Source of the DNA: Pseudomonadota bacterium
GTDB taxonomy: Bacteria > Pseudomonadota > Gammaproteobacteria > JAADHS01
Length of the DNA stretch: 51,109 nucleotides
Assembly (NCBI GenBank): GCA_021821045.1
Contig: JAKACW010000031.1
Coordinates: 1-51,109, forward strand
Direction: 5' to 3'
The notes under the pieces are model-generated. The model was not told where the DNA came from. It was given only the letters and a program-made list of their open reading frames with translations, and did not search any database. A program made the position numbers and the translations under genes. Positions 36,470 to 44,381 of this stretch are shown piece after piece; position 1 is the stretch's first letter, and each line of letters starts with the position of its first letter.

Positions 36470-37585
36470 ATGGCGCAGGGCAAGGGCGGACTAGGGGGAA
36501 TCGTCGCCGGTGAGACGGCGATCTGCACCGTGGGCAAAGCCGGGCATGGTTTGAACTATCGCGGCTATGACATCGAAGAGTTGGCTGACAAGTCGAACTT
36601 CGAGGAAGTGGCGTACTTGTTGTTATACGGCGAGCTTCCCGACAAGGCCAAGTTCAAGGCCTTTCGCGAACGCCTCAAATCCCATCGCGGTTTGCCGGCG
36701 CCGCTGCGGGCGATTCTCGAACGCGTGCCGGCCATGGCCCATCCGATGGACGTGCTGCGTACCGGTTGTTCGGCGCTGGGTTGTCTCGAAGCGGAGTCGG
36801 CATTCGATCAGCAGCAGGAAATCGCCGAACGCTTGTTGGGGGCGCTGCCTTCCATGCTGCTCTACTGGCATCGCTTTCATCGCGACGGCGTGCAGTTGGA
36901 GACGCTGACCAATCATGATTCCCTCGCCAGTCAGTTTCTGTTCTTGCTCCATGATTGCGAGCCCGACGAGCTGCAGCGGCGCGCCATGGACGTGTCTTTG
37001 ATTCTGTACGCGGAGCACGAATTCAATGCATCAACCTTCGCGGCGCGGGTGGCCGCGTCCACGTTGTCGGATTTTTATTCGTGCATCACCGCGGCCATCG
37101 GCACCTTGCGCGGCCCGCTGCATGGCGGTGCCAACGAGGCGGCCATGGAGTTGATATCCCGTTTCGAGCGGCCGGATGAAGTCGAGCCGGCGTTGCGCGC
37201 GGCCCTGGCCGCCAAGGAAAAGATCATGGGGTTCGGTCACCGGGTGTACAAAAAAATGGACCCGCGCAGTCCGATCATCAAAACGTGGTCGAAACAGTTG
37301 GCCGATGCGGTGGGCGACTCGCGCTATTTTCCGGTGTCCGAAACCATCGAGGCGTTCATGGTACGGGAGAAGAACATCTACCCGAACTTGGATTTTTACA
37401 GCGCGTCGACCTATCACTTCATGGACATTCCGGTGAGCCTCTATACGCCGATATTCGTCTGTTCGCGCATCACCGGGTGGGCGGCCCATGTGTTCGAACA
37501 GCGGGCGAACAATGCCTTGATTCGCCCGAGCGCCGACTACGTTGGGCCCGATGAGCGGCCGTATGTGCCGATGAGTCAGCGCTGA
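36470..37585 (+). CDS. prpC: 2-methylcitrate synthase
   Basis: PrpC condenses propionyl-CoA with oxaloacetate. The 371-residue citrate-synthase-fold product has ICTVGKAGHGLNYRGYDIEELA near the start. It has the histidine motifs EFNASTFAARVAAST, LHGGANEAAMELI and IMGFGHRVYKKMDPRSPIIK, and a terminal RPSADYVGPDERPYVPMSQR. The short N-terminus and KMDPR stretch favour methylcitrate synthase or a citrate synthase 2 over the long housekeeping enzyme. The ATG at 36470 follows GGGAGCGGGAGTAACT. The reading frame is open much further upstream, but that overlaps prpB and is not coding. A REP cluster follows. Confidence 0.93.
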   Translation: MAQGKGGLGGIVAGETAICTVGKAGHGLNYRGYDIEELADKSNFEEVAYLLLYGELPDKAKFKAFRERLKSHRGLPAPLRAILERVPAMAHPMDVLRTGCSALGCLEAESAFDQQQEIAERLLGALPSMLLYWHRFHRDGVQLETLTNHDSLASQFLFLLHDCEPDELQRRAMDVSLILYAEHEFNASTFAARVAASTLSDFYSCITAAIGTLRGPLHGGANEAAMELISRFERPDEVEPALRAALAAKEKIMGFGHRVYKKMDPRSPIIKTWSKQLADAVGDSRYFPVSETIEAFMVREKNIYPNLDFYSASTYHFMDIPVSLYTPIFVCSRITGWAAHVFEQRANNALIRPSADYVGPDERPYVPMSQR

Positions 37586-37593
37586 CGTCCAAA

Positions 37594-37713
37594 GGGGGAG
37601 CGGATTTATCCGCGATAGAATCGTCGCCGGCGACAAAGTGAACGAATAATCGCGGTAGGAAACCGCTCCCACAATGAAGTACGATCTCGCTGTGAGAGCG
37701 GATCCTTTCGCGA
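37594..37713. repeat. REP cluster of three units between prpC and prpD
   Basis: Three REP-like units lie in the gap: 37594-37615 (GGGGGAGCGG...TCCGCGA), an inverted unit at 37650-37672 (TCGCGGTAGG...CCGCTCCCAC), and a third direct, more diverged unit at 37692-37713 (GTGAGAGCGG...TCGCGA). The first two form a REPIN-like pair with the same layout as the one at 28208-28286. The cluster could end or process the transcript after prpC. Confidence 0.85.
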
Positions 37714-37738
37714 TGTGACGATTAATTCGAGGACTATG

Positions 37739-39184
37739 ATGAGTTCAGACTACCGTTCAGCCGCCAGACCGCCCGCCGACGCCGTGCTGGCGGAAATCGC
37801 GGATTACATCGTCGATACCCCGATCACCAGCGCGGAGGCCTATGCCACGGCGCGGCTGTGTCTGATGGATAGCCTGGGCTGCGCCATGCTGGCCTTGGAG
37901 TTTCCGGCTTGCACTCGCATGCTGGGACCGGTCGTGCCGGGTGCGGAGATGGCGGATGGCGCCCGTGTCCCGGGAACGTCGTATAGTCTTGATCCGGTGC
38001 GCGCGGCATTCAATTTCGGCGCAATGGTGCGCTGGTTGGATTACAACGACACCTGGCTGGCGGCGGAGTGGGGCCATCCCTCCGACAACCTCGGCGGCAT
38101 TCTGATGCTCGCCGATTATCTATCTCGCCAGCGGGTCGCCGGGGGCGTATCGCCGCTTAGTGTGCGCGATGTGCTGACCGCGATGATCAAGGCCCATGAG
38201 ATTCAAGGTGTGCTGGCGCTGGAGAATAGTTTTAACCAGGTGGGACTGGATCATGTGATTCTGGTTCGCATCGCGACGACCGCCGTGGCCACCGGCATGT
38301 TGGGCGGCAACCGCGAGCATGCGGTGAATGCCCTGTCGAATGCGTGGCTCGACGGCGGCGCGCTGCGCACCTACCGCCATGCGCCCAACACCGGCAGCCG
38401 CAAGAGTTGGGCGGCGGGGGATGCCACAAGTCGCGGCGTCTGGCACGCGTTGATGGCATTGCGCGGTGAAATGGGCTATCCCTCGGCGTTGACCGCCCAG
38501 CGCTGGGGTTTCTACGATGTTCTCTTTAACAGTCGATCGATTTCCTTGCCCCAGCGCCTCGACACTTATGTCATGGAGAATGTGCTGTTTAAGATCTCCT
38601 TTCCGGCAGAGTTTCACGCCCAGACCGCGGTGGAGGCGGCGCTGCAACTCCATCCCGAGGTCAGGAACCGCTTGCATGAGATCAGCCGAGTGGTCATCGA
38701 AACCCAGGAAGCGGGCGCCCGCATCATCGACAAGACGGGTCCGCTGGATAATCCGGCGGATCGGGACCACTGCCTGCAGTACATGGTGGCGGTGCCGCTG
38801 ATTTACGGTCGCCTGACCGCCGAGGATTATGACGACACCGTTGCGGCGGATCCCCGCATCGACGCGCTGCGCGCCAAGATGGAAGTGAGCGAGAACAAAC
38901 AATTCTCTGTCGATTATCTTGCGCCGGACAAAAGGGCGATTCCCAATTCGGTTCAAGTGTTTTTCGTCGACGGGTCCGCCACCGAACGCATCGAGGTTTA
39001 CTACCCCATCGGCCATCGGCGCCGGCGGCCGGAGGGTATTCCGCTGCTTTATGACAAAGCCGCCAACAATCTTGCGCGACGGTTTGATGCGGCGCACGTG
39101 AACAAGGTGATTGTTCTGTTCAATCACCCCGACACTTTGGATGACATGCCGGTGCAGGACTTCATTGCGCTGTTCTTAAGCTAG
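37739..39184 (+). CDS. prpD: 2-methylcitrate dehydratase (MmgE/PrpD family)
   Basis: PrpD dehydrates 2-methylcitrate to 2-methylaconitate. The 481-residue product matches the MmgE/PrpD family: [85 protein letters not shown] and [17 protein letters not shown]. The start is an ATG pair at 37736/37739 after CGAGGA; spacing favours 37739. No acnD or prpF is present, which points to the PrpD plus aconitase route. It is separated from prpC by the REP cluster. Confidence 0.93.
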   Translation: MSSDYRSAARPPADAVLAEIADYIVDTPITSAEAYATARLCLMDSLGCAMLALEFPACTRMLGPVVPGAEMADGARVPGTSYSLDPVRAAFNFGAMVRWLDYNDTWLAAEWGHPSDNLGGILMLADYLSRQRVAGGVSPLSVRDVLTAMIKAHEIQGVLALENSFNQVGLDHVILVRIATTAVATGMLGGNREHAVNALSNAWLDGGALRTYRHAPNTGSRKSWAAGDATSRGVWHALMALRGEMGYPSALTAQRWGFYDVLFNSRSISLPQRLDTYVMENVLFKISFPAEFHAQTAVEAALQLHPEVRNRLHEISRVVIETQEAGARIIDKTGPLDNPADRDHCLQYMVAVPLIYGRLTAEDYDDTVAADPRIDALRAKMEVSENKQFSVDYLAPDKRAIPNSVQVFFVDGSATERIEVYYPIGHRRRRPEGIPLLYDKAANNLARRFDAAHVNKVIVLFNHPDTLDDMPVQDFIALFLS

Positions 39185-39192
39185 AGTCGCGC

Positions 39193-39510
39193 TCACTCGA
39201 GCAACCGTTCAAGGTCAAACTGAAACTGCATCAGCCGGGCCTTTTGTTCGAGGGTGCATTGGTCGTTGGTTCGCGAGGCGCGCAAGAGGGAGATCCACTG
39301 GTCCATGTGTTGTTCGATGTGCGCCGTCGTGGATCGCCTTTTGAACAGCGTGCGTTGCTGTTTGACGTAGCGTTGGCTGACGGTTTCGACCGCCGCCGCG
39401 ACTTGCGCCAGGTCAGTCGCGCAAACGTCTATTCGCTCCAATGCATGCGCCCGCGCTAAGTTCGGCGCAATCAAAACAACCAGTGAGACAGTCGCAGCGT
39501 ACCGGTTCAT
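39193..39510 (-). CDS. small exported hypothetical protein
   Basis: The predicted product is 105 residues with a signal peptide (MNRYAATVSLVVLIAPNLARAHA) and a helical, polar mature part (LAQVAAAVETVSQRYVKQQRTLFKRRSTTAHIEQHMDQWISLL). It contains two Cys residues (VCATDLAQV, NDQCTLEQ), perhaps a periplasmic disulfide. I do not recognise it. The start at 39510 is chosen because it gives a clean signal peptide; an upstream in-frame ATG at 39570 would add Arg-rich sequence. It is convergent with prpD, with only 8 bp between stops. Confidence 0.55.
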   Translation of the reverse strand: MNRYAATVSLVVLIAPNLARAHALERIDVCATDLAQVAAAVETVSQRYVKQQRTLFKRRSTTAHIEQHMDQWISLLRASRTNDQCTLEQKARLMQFQFDLERLLE

Positions 39511-40011
39511 GGTGGGCCTCCGTCCGTGTGGTCTACTGAGGAATTCGGCGCGCGGGAGGCTCCGCCGCATTGTTCAAATTACCTAACCAGTGTCGGGATG
39601 ACCGGTATCTAGTCAACCTTTGACGTTAAGTGAATATTGTAACTAACGGAAAAATATAATAAAAATTTCGGTTGATCGCGGTCGCTACAACCGTATAATG
39701 AAATACGTTCGAATTTCGCGACAAACCCGTTTTTTCTGAATTTCGCGAATTGCGCTCACCAGAACACGACAAATCAGCGCGCTGTTGCGTTGTCGTCACC
39801 GGACGCGCCGCCCATGACACTATTCCGCAGTGGCTTGCGACTAGTGCCAATTGAGTACAACGTTTACACCTCATCGGGCGGCGCCTTCTTTCTCGATCCC
39901 GTTTCTGCGTAACCCATCGTATGCCCGTCCGTTCCAGATTCCGGTAATCTGTGTGCCACTCGTATCGCCGACGCGGCGATGATTCATGCGTATAAGAAAA
40001 GGAACGAATTC
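39511..40011. other. 501-bp AT-richer intergenic region upstream of the MFS gene
   Basis: No convincing gene is seen. The stretch 39600-39700 is clearly more AT-rich than its surroundings (AAAAATATAATAAAAATTTCGG) and holds the promoter-like pair at 39672-39699. An 82-codon minus-strand frame (39626-39874) has no family features and is treated as chance. Confidence 0.5.
39672..39699 (+). promoter_or_regulatory. candidate sigma-70 promoter upstream of the MFS gene
   Basis: TTGATC (39672-39677) and TATAAT (39694-39699) are 16 bp apart in an AT-rich stretch. The -10 hexamer is a perfect match. It would give a leader of about 305 bases before the MFS transporter start at 40012, or it could serve an unseen small RNA. 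Confidence 0.5.
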
Positions 40012-41253
40012 ATGACGTCGTCGACGAATTCCGCGCCGGGCTCGACTGGCTTGACCCGCTACATGGGGTGGGTGCTCGGCATCGGCTTCATGGTCATCTT
40101 CCTCTCGTCGAGTATTAAAACAACGTATCAAGTATTTTTCGTGCAAATGACCGAGAGCTTCGGTCTCGATCGCGGCGGCTTTGCGGTCGCTATGGCGGTT
40201 TTCATGTTGGTATTCGGCATTGCCTCGCCCATTGTCGGCTTTCTGTCCGATCGCATCGGGCCGACTCGCACCATCACGCTGGGCATTGCGCTGGCGGGTG
40301 TGGCGTTCATCGGTTGCGGTCTCATCGACTCGTTTGCGGTATTCGTTGCGCTTTATGGGATCGTCGCCGCGTTTGGGTTGACCGCGATGTCCTATGTGCC
40401 CATGGGATTGCTGGTCGATCGCACCATGGCCGAACGGCGCAAAGGCTTGGCTTACGCCTTTCTCACCAATGGCGCGGCCATTGGCTTCATCGTGTTGTCG
40501 CCATTGTGGGTGTTCATTCAGGGCTACCTGGCGTGGCAGCATGTCTACACTGCGTTGGGATTGTTTTTTTTGATTCCGATGTTGTTGGCGGTGCATTTTG
40601 GATTGCCGGATGCGCCGGCGCCGGTCGCGGCCCATGACGATGTCGCGCCACCGCTGCGCGATCGGCTCAAGCTGGTGTTCACCACGAAACCCTATTACGC
40701 GCTGCTGTTCGGGTTCGCCGGCTGCGGGGCGACCATGGCGTTCATCGATGTTCACATGGTGGCCTATCTGCAGGATTTAAAACTATCGCCGGCGCAGATC
40801 GGCACGGCGCTGGTGGTGCTGGGCGTCACCGAACTGGTCGGCGGGCTGATCGCCGGGTGGATGTGTGATAGGTATCCGAAGGGGTCGGTCATTGCCGGAT
40901 TCTATTTGCTGCGCGCCGGGGCCATGTTTGTGCTTTTCATGTTCCCCAGTCCGGCTGGGGTGTTGGTATTCAGCGCCTTGTTTGGCTTGAGCTATCTGGG
41001 CACGGTCATTGGCACATCGATGTACACCCTTAGCCTATTTGGCAGTCACAACAAAGGCTTTGCATTCGGTTTCATCTGGCTCAGCCACCAAGTAGGGGCG
41101 TTCCTGTCGACCCAACTGGGCGCCAATGCTTTCGACTGGTTTGGCGACTACAGCTGGACCGTCCTGGTTACCGGCGGGGTGGCCGTGATGTCGTTTTTGA
41201 TTTCCATGTTCATGTTGCCTGTTAACCCCAGGCCAGCGCCCATCGCAGGATGA
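40012..41253 (+). CDS. MFS transporter, monocarboxylate/oxalate-formate type
   Basis: This inner-membrane secondary transporter has about 413 residues and 12 hydrophobic segments. The motif GFLSDRIGPTRTITLG after helix 2 is the MFS loop 2-3 signature, repeated in weaker form as GWMCDRYPKGSVIAG in the second half. The general look (YMGWVLGIGFMVIFLSSSIKTTYQVFFVQMTESFGLDRGGFAVAMAVF) is that of the monocarboxylate and oxalate/formate group. The substrate cannot be read; an organic acid would suit the nearby catabolic genes. The ATG at 40012 is preceded by AAAAGGAAC. It ends 94 bp before the LapD-like gene. Confidence 0.82.
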   Translation: MTSSTNSAPGSTGLTRYMGWVLGIGFMVIFLSSSIKTTYQVFFVQMTESFGLDRGGFAVAMAVFMLVFGIASPIVGFLSDRIGPTRTITLGIALAGVAFIGCGLIDSFAVFVALYGIVAAFGLTAMSYVPMGLLVDRTMAERRKGLAYAFLTNGAAIGFIVLSPLWVFIQGYLAWQHVYTALGLFFLIPMLLAVHFGLPDAPAPVAAHDDVAPPLRDRLKLVFTTKPYYALLFGFAGCGATMAFIDVHMVAYLQDLKLSPAQIGTALVVLGVTELVGGLIAGWMCDRYPKGSVIAGFYLLRAGAMFVLFMFPSPAGVLVFSALFGLSYLGTVIGTSMYTLSLFGSHNKGFAFGFIWLSHQVGAFLSTQLGANAFDWFGDYSWTVLVTGGVAVMSFLISMFMLPVNPRPAPIAG

Positions 41254-41347
41254 CGAATCCGCTCTGTCCGGCCGGCGAACTGTTTGTTTGGCTTTAGCTT
41301 TTGCGCCGGCGCGTCGACAACAGGATCGGACCTTGAGTTGGACCGCC

Positions 41348-43324
41348 GTGACGCTACGCAAACGACTTTATATATTGATCTGCATGCTGATGGGCCTGCT
41401 ATACGTTGGCCTCATCGGTATTCAGTTGGCTGTGTCCCGCTCCCACCTCGAAGCCCAGCTCTTGGATCACGCCTATGACGTCGGCGTGGCCTACGCCGAA
41501 GCAATCTCTCCGTTGATGGTTGCAGACAATGTGCGGGCCGCCGAAAGGCTCGCCGAATCCGTTCTCAGGAAAGCTTCCTTCAAAGCCGTCGAGGTGACGG
41601 ACAAGTTCGGCGCCAGTTTGCTGCGGCGGGAGTCGGTTTCTGATGACGGCCAGTATCCCGGCTGGCTGGCGTACCTGATGCCGTTCGATTTGCCCGAGGT
41701 CGTGGTCGATCAAGACCTGATCACCGACCGGATGATTCGGGTTGGAATCGAAGTCAATCCGGCTCGTCTCTACGAGATGTTGTGGAATGCGTTGGTTGGG
41801 TCGGTTTGGTGGCTGCTGCTGTTGACCATCGTCGCCCAAGTGTTGGTCTCGCTCGCGTTTAACCGCTTCATAACTGCTCTGTTGGATGTCGAAAAAACGG
41901 CGCTGAATGTGGCGTCGCGGCGCTTCACCCCGATTACCGAGGACACGCCTTTTCAGGAAATCGCCAGCCTCAGCGCGGCGATGAACACAATGGTCCAAAA
42001 CGTGGAAGCCATGGTGCAGGAGCAGACTTCGCTCGCCGATCGGTTGCGCGACGAGGCATTCACCGACATGGTCACGGGGCTGAGCAATCGCCGCGCGTTC
42101 GAGGCGCGTCTGAAAAGCGTCGTGCGCGAGCCGGACTCCTGCGATTTCGGCGCGTTGCTGCTCATACGCGTTGACGGCCTCAAGCCGGTCAATGACAGGT
42201 CCGGAATTCAGGCCGGCGACAGGGTGTTGGCGGAGATCGCCAACGTGGTGCGCGACGCATTCACCTTCCACGAGAAGCGATTGGTGGCCCGGGTCAGCGG
42301 AACAGACATGGCCATCTTTGTGCCGTGCGCGGAACTCAAGGACGTCAAGCAGGAATGCGAGAAATTGAGCGCCGGGTTGGCGCAAGTGCCGGCGCGCACC
42401 GATCAACGCGTGGCGGCGTACGTTGGCGCAAGCGTCTATGCGGATCGACGCGACATCTCCGAACTGATGGCGATTGCCGATGGCGCGCTGCGCACGGCGC
42501 AGCAGAAGGGGCCCTTCGCGTGGTCGCTGTCGGCCATCGATAACATCGAAACGCGCAAGTGGACGTATAACACCGAGACTTGGCGCTCGCTCATCGACCG
42601 CGCGCTGACGACTCGAAGCGTGGTCCTCGTGGAGCAGTCCGTGGTCAATCGCGAACGTCACCTTGTTCACCGTGAAGTTTTTGTGCGCATCAGCGACGAG
42701 CAAGGTGAGTTGATTCCAGCCGGCGTTTTCCTTCCCGTTGTGGATCGGTTCGGCTTGGGGACCGAGCTTGACCGGCTTGTGCTCGAAACAGTGATGCAGC
42801 GGCTGGACGGTCAACGCCAGGACCACGAACCCTACGCCGTGAACTTGTCCGCGGCATCGGTTGTCAGTCCGGAATTCCTGGATTGGCTTTACAGCGCTTT
42901 TCTTGTGTCGCCCCATTATGCGGCCGGTTTGATTATCGAGGTGTCCGAATACGTACTTCAGACTCAGTTCGAGGCGGTCAAACTGCTGTTCCAGCGGTTG
43001 CGCGCGCTGGGGGTTGGTACGTCATTGGATCATTTCGGGATCGGCTTCGCGACCATCGGCTATTTGCACTCCTTGGCGGTGGACTACGTCAAACTCGACG
43101 GGAGCTACATTCGGGGCATCGCCGAGAACGCCGACAACCGCAACATTATTCGCGTATTCACCGAGGTTTCCCGCGGCCATGAGATCACTATGATTGCCGA
43201 ATCGGTGGAGAATGAAGAGGATTGGAGAACCGTCCTTGGTCTAGGCGTCGATGGGGGCCGCGGCATCCTGTTTGGTAGGCCGGAAGAGGTTCGGGCGGAG
43301 ATCCCAATCCCCGCCTTCGAGTAG
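41348..43324 (+). CDS. LapD-like degenerate GGDEF/EAL c-di-GMP receptor
   Basis: In LapD systems an inner-membrane receptor of this layout binds c-di-GMP and sequesters the periplasmic protease LapG, controlling adhesin release. The 658-residue product has a first membrane segment (residues 6-28), a periplasmic domain with a Trp motif (YPGWLAYLMPFDLP), and a second membrane segment near 146-170. HAMP, GGDEF and EAL-type domains follow. The GGDEF site reads SGTDM (317-321). The EAL position reads EVF (443-445), and DDFG is DHFG (561-564), so both activities are probably lost. Length is close to LapD (about 650). The start is uncertain; GTG 41348 places the membrane helix right at the N-terminus. 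No lapG is in the window. Confidence 0.82.
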   Translation: MTLRKRLYILICMLMGLLYVGLIGIQLAVSRSHLEAQLLDHAYDVGVAYAEAISPLMVADNVRAAERLAESVLRKASFKAVEVTDKFGASLLRRESVSDDGQYPGWLAYLMPFDLPEVVVDQDLITDRMIRVGIEVNPARLYEMLWNALVGSVWWLLLLTIVAQVLVSLAFNRFITALLDVEKTALNVASRRFTPITEDTPFQEIASLSAAMNTMVQNVEAMVQEQTSLADRLRDEAFTDMVTGLSNRRAFEARLKSVVREPDSCDFGALLLIRVDGLKPVNDRSGIQAGDRVLAEIANVVRDAFTFHEKRLVARVSGTDMAIFVPCAELKDVKQECEKLSAGLAQVPARTDQRVAAYVGASVYADRRDISELMAIADGALRTAQQKGPFAWSLSAIDNIETRKWTYNTETWRSLIDRALTTRSVVLVEQSVVNRERHLVHREVFVRISDEQGELIPAGVFLPVVDRFGLGTELDRLVLETVMQRLDGQRQDHEPYAVNLSAASVVSPEFLDWLYSAFLVSPHYAAGLIIEVSEYVLQTQFEAVKLLFQRLRALGVGTSLDHFGIGFATIGYLHSLAVDYVKLDGSYIRGIAENADNRNIIRVFTEVSRGHEITMIAESVENEEDWRTVLGLGVDGGRGILFGRPEEVRAEIPIPAFE

Positions 43325-43345
43325 TCGAGGACCCCGAAGAAAAAA

Positions 43346-43918
43346 CTACTCGGGCGCCGCGGCGGTGTTTTTCGCCGCCTGTTCCGCGCGAACGACTTCA
43401 CACATGCGGTAGGTCAGCAGGGCCGACTCGAAGCCCCGCAGCGAATATACCCCGGTCAGCAGTTCCTTGCGCGGATATAAAACAATTTGGATTCGCAGAC
43501 TGCTACCCTCGCGCATCTGGTCAAGCAATAGGCCGCTCTCGCGTTCGTTGAAGGTCAGTCGCTGGGCGCCGTGGGGTTGCGGCTTGAGCACCGCGTCCCG
43601 GTCGTCGATGCGCAGCCCGATCTGATCGAGGGCGCGGGTGTCGAAGGGGTCCTCTTGAGTGATCAATGAAACGAGTCCGCTGTTACTCACCTCGACGCGG
43701 ATTTCATCGCTGCCGGCCCCGCTCGAATAGGTCTTTGGGCTCGACAGTAATTTGCATTGCTCGCTGCTGAGGCTTCCTCCATTGGAGCGGGCCACCGACC
43801 ACATGGCCTTCGCCTCGCCGACGCTCATGGGTTGAGTTGATTCCGGCTGCAGGGTTTCACAGCCCCCCAGAGTTAACGCCAGGATTGTCGCTGCGCACTT
43901 TCGGTGAACTGCCTGCAT
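43346..43918 (-). CDS. putative lipoprotein, function unknown
   Basis: The 190-residue product begins with a signal peptide and lipobox (ILALTLGGCETLQ, Cys near residue 20). The mature part is mixed alpha/beta (DEIRVEVSNSGLVSLITQEDPFDTRALDQIGLRIDDRDAVL, RIQIVLYPRKELLTGVYSLRGFESALLTYRMCEVV). I do not recognise a family. It is convergent with the LapD-like gene, 21 bp between stops, so co-function is not implied. It lies just upstream, on the opposite strand, of the small-RNA promoter region. Confidence 0.7.
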   Translation of the reverse strand: MQAVHRKCAATILALTLGGCETLQPESTQPMSVGEAKAMWSVARSNGGSLSSEQCKLLSSPKTYSSGAGSDEIRVEVSNSGLVSLITQEDPFDTRALDQIGLRIDDRDAVLKPQPHGAQRLTFNERESGLLLDQMREGSSLRIQIVLYPRKELLTGVYSLRGFESALLTYRMCEVVRAEQAAKNTAAAPE

Positions 43919-44024
43919 CGTCGATCGCCCTCAAAAGTTCATTAAAAACATATAATTATGCTTTCACTGTCGGCGTGCTTGGCGGGGGTGGGCGCGGCGC
44001 CCGCTGCTAAAACCGGCTATTCGG

Positions 44025-44053
44025 TTGAAAGCGCACGCTTTTGCCGCTAGACT
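44025..44053 (+). promoter_or_regulatory. sigma-70 promoter for the candidate small RNA
   Basis: TTGAAA (44025-44030) and TAGACT (44048-44053) are separated by exactly 17 bp, a good housekeeping promoter. Transcription would start at about 44060. No coding region follows directly; a row of hairpins and a terminator does. Confidence 0.65.
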
Positions 44054-44059
44054 ATTGCG

Positions 44060-44243
44060 ACTCTTGAAAACGGGTCTATCTTTAGATGGACAGACTGACC
44101 CGGGACGCGCATCAACACGGGATAGCGGGCTTGTTTCAGGAGCGAAGCCCCAAATGCTAAAGGCCGCAAGGCCTCTCGGTAGTCCCCCAACGCCGAGACA
44201 ACAACAATAGCGAGTGAGAGGGGCCCCGTAAAGGGGCTTTTTA
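44060..44243 (+). ncRNA. candidate structured small RNA, about 185 nt
   Basis: Between the promoter at 44025-44053 and the terminator at 44223-44242 there are five further hairpins. H1: GTCTATC/GATGGAC (44074-44091, UUUA loop). H2: CCCG/CGGG (44099-44121). H3: TAGC-GGGCTT/AAGCCC-x5-GCTA (44123-44159) with a 12-nt loop containing CAGGAG. H4: GGCC-GCAA-GGCC (44162-44173, a GNRA tetraloop). H5: TCTCGG/CCGAGA (44174-44198) with a CCCCC-containing 13-nt loop. AACAACAA (44199-44206) lies single-stranded before the terminator. GGA in loops suggests CsrA/RsmA binding, and AACAACAA fits an Hfq/Crc-type AANAANAA site; both are inference. I do not recognise it as tmRNA, 4.5S, 6S, RNase P RNA or a known riboswitch. 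A 61-codon frame across it is probably spurious. Confidence 0.65.
44223..44242 (+). terminator. Rho-independent terminator of the candidate small RNA
   Basis: GCCCC (44223-44227) and GGGGC (44233-44237) pair around GTAAA and are followed directly by TTTTT. It ends the transcript upstream of the separate rimP leader terminator. Confidence 0.85.
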
Positions 44244-44263
44244 GTTGATGAGTGTGCGGTCGG

Positions 44264-44276
44264 GCGCCTAAGGCGC
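44264..44276 (+). other. small hairpin in the rimP leader
   Basis: GCGCC-TAA-GGCGC forms a 5-bp perfect stem, 20 bases after the small-RNA terminator and about 50 bases before the rimP attenuator. It may be the upstream element of the leader structure. Confidence 0.4.
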
Positions 44277-44328
44277 AGAACGAATTCCTTGCACGGGACC
44301 GAAGTCTGGCGTCCGGTGCGTTGAAAAG

Positions 44329-44348
44329 TGGGCCATTGGCCCATTTTT
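44329..44348 (+). terminator. rimP leader attenuator-type terminator
   Basis: TGGGCC-ATT-GGCCCA (44329-44343) is a perfect 6-bp stem followed by TTTTT, ending 33 bases before the rimP ATG. A conserved leader with a premature terminator upstream of rimP is known in Gammaproteobacteria, and this fits that description. It would let the rimP-nusA-infB operon be controlled by read-through, with NusA as a natural feedback candidate (inference). Confidence 0.75.
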
Positions 44349-44381
44349 CGTTTGTAGGGCTGATGTAGCACGAGGTTTTGT

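Noticed and set aside
39626-39874. 82-codon minus-strand frame upstream of the MFS gene
   Set aside because: It has no ribosome-binding site, no domain and mixed composition in an AT-rich promoter region.
44025-44210. 61-codon frame across the small RNA (44025-44210)
   Set aside because: It runs over promoter and hairpins, has no ribosome-binding site and no family features; the RNA explanation fits better.
43919-44381. Possible tRNA gene upstream of rimP
   Set aside because: tRNA genes often sit here in relatives, but no GGTTCRANYCC T-loop, acceptor pairing or anticodon arm was found; the hairpins fit a different RNA.
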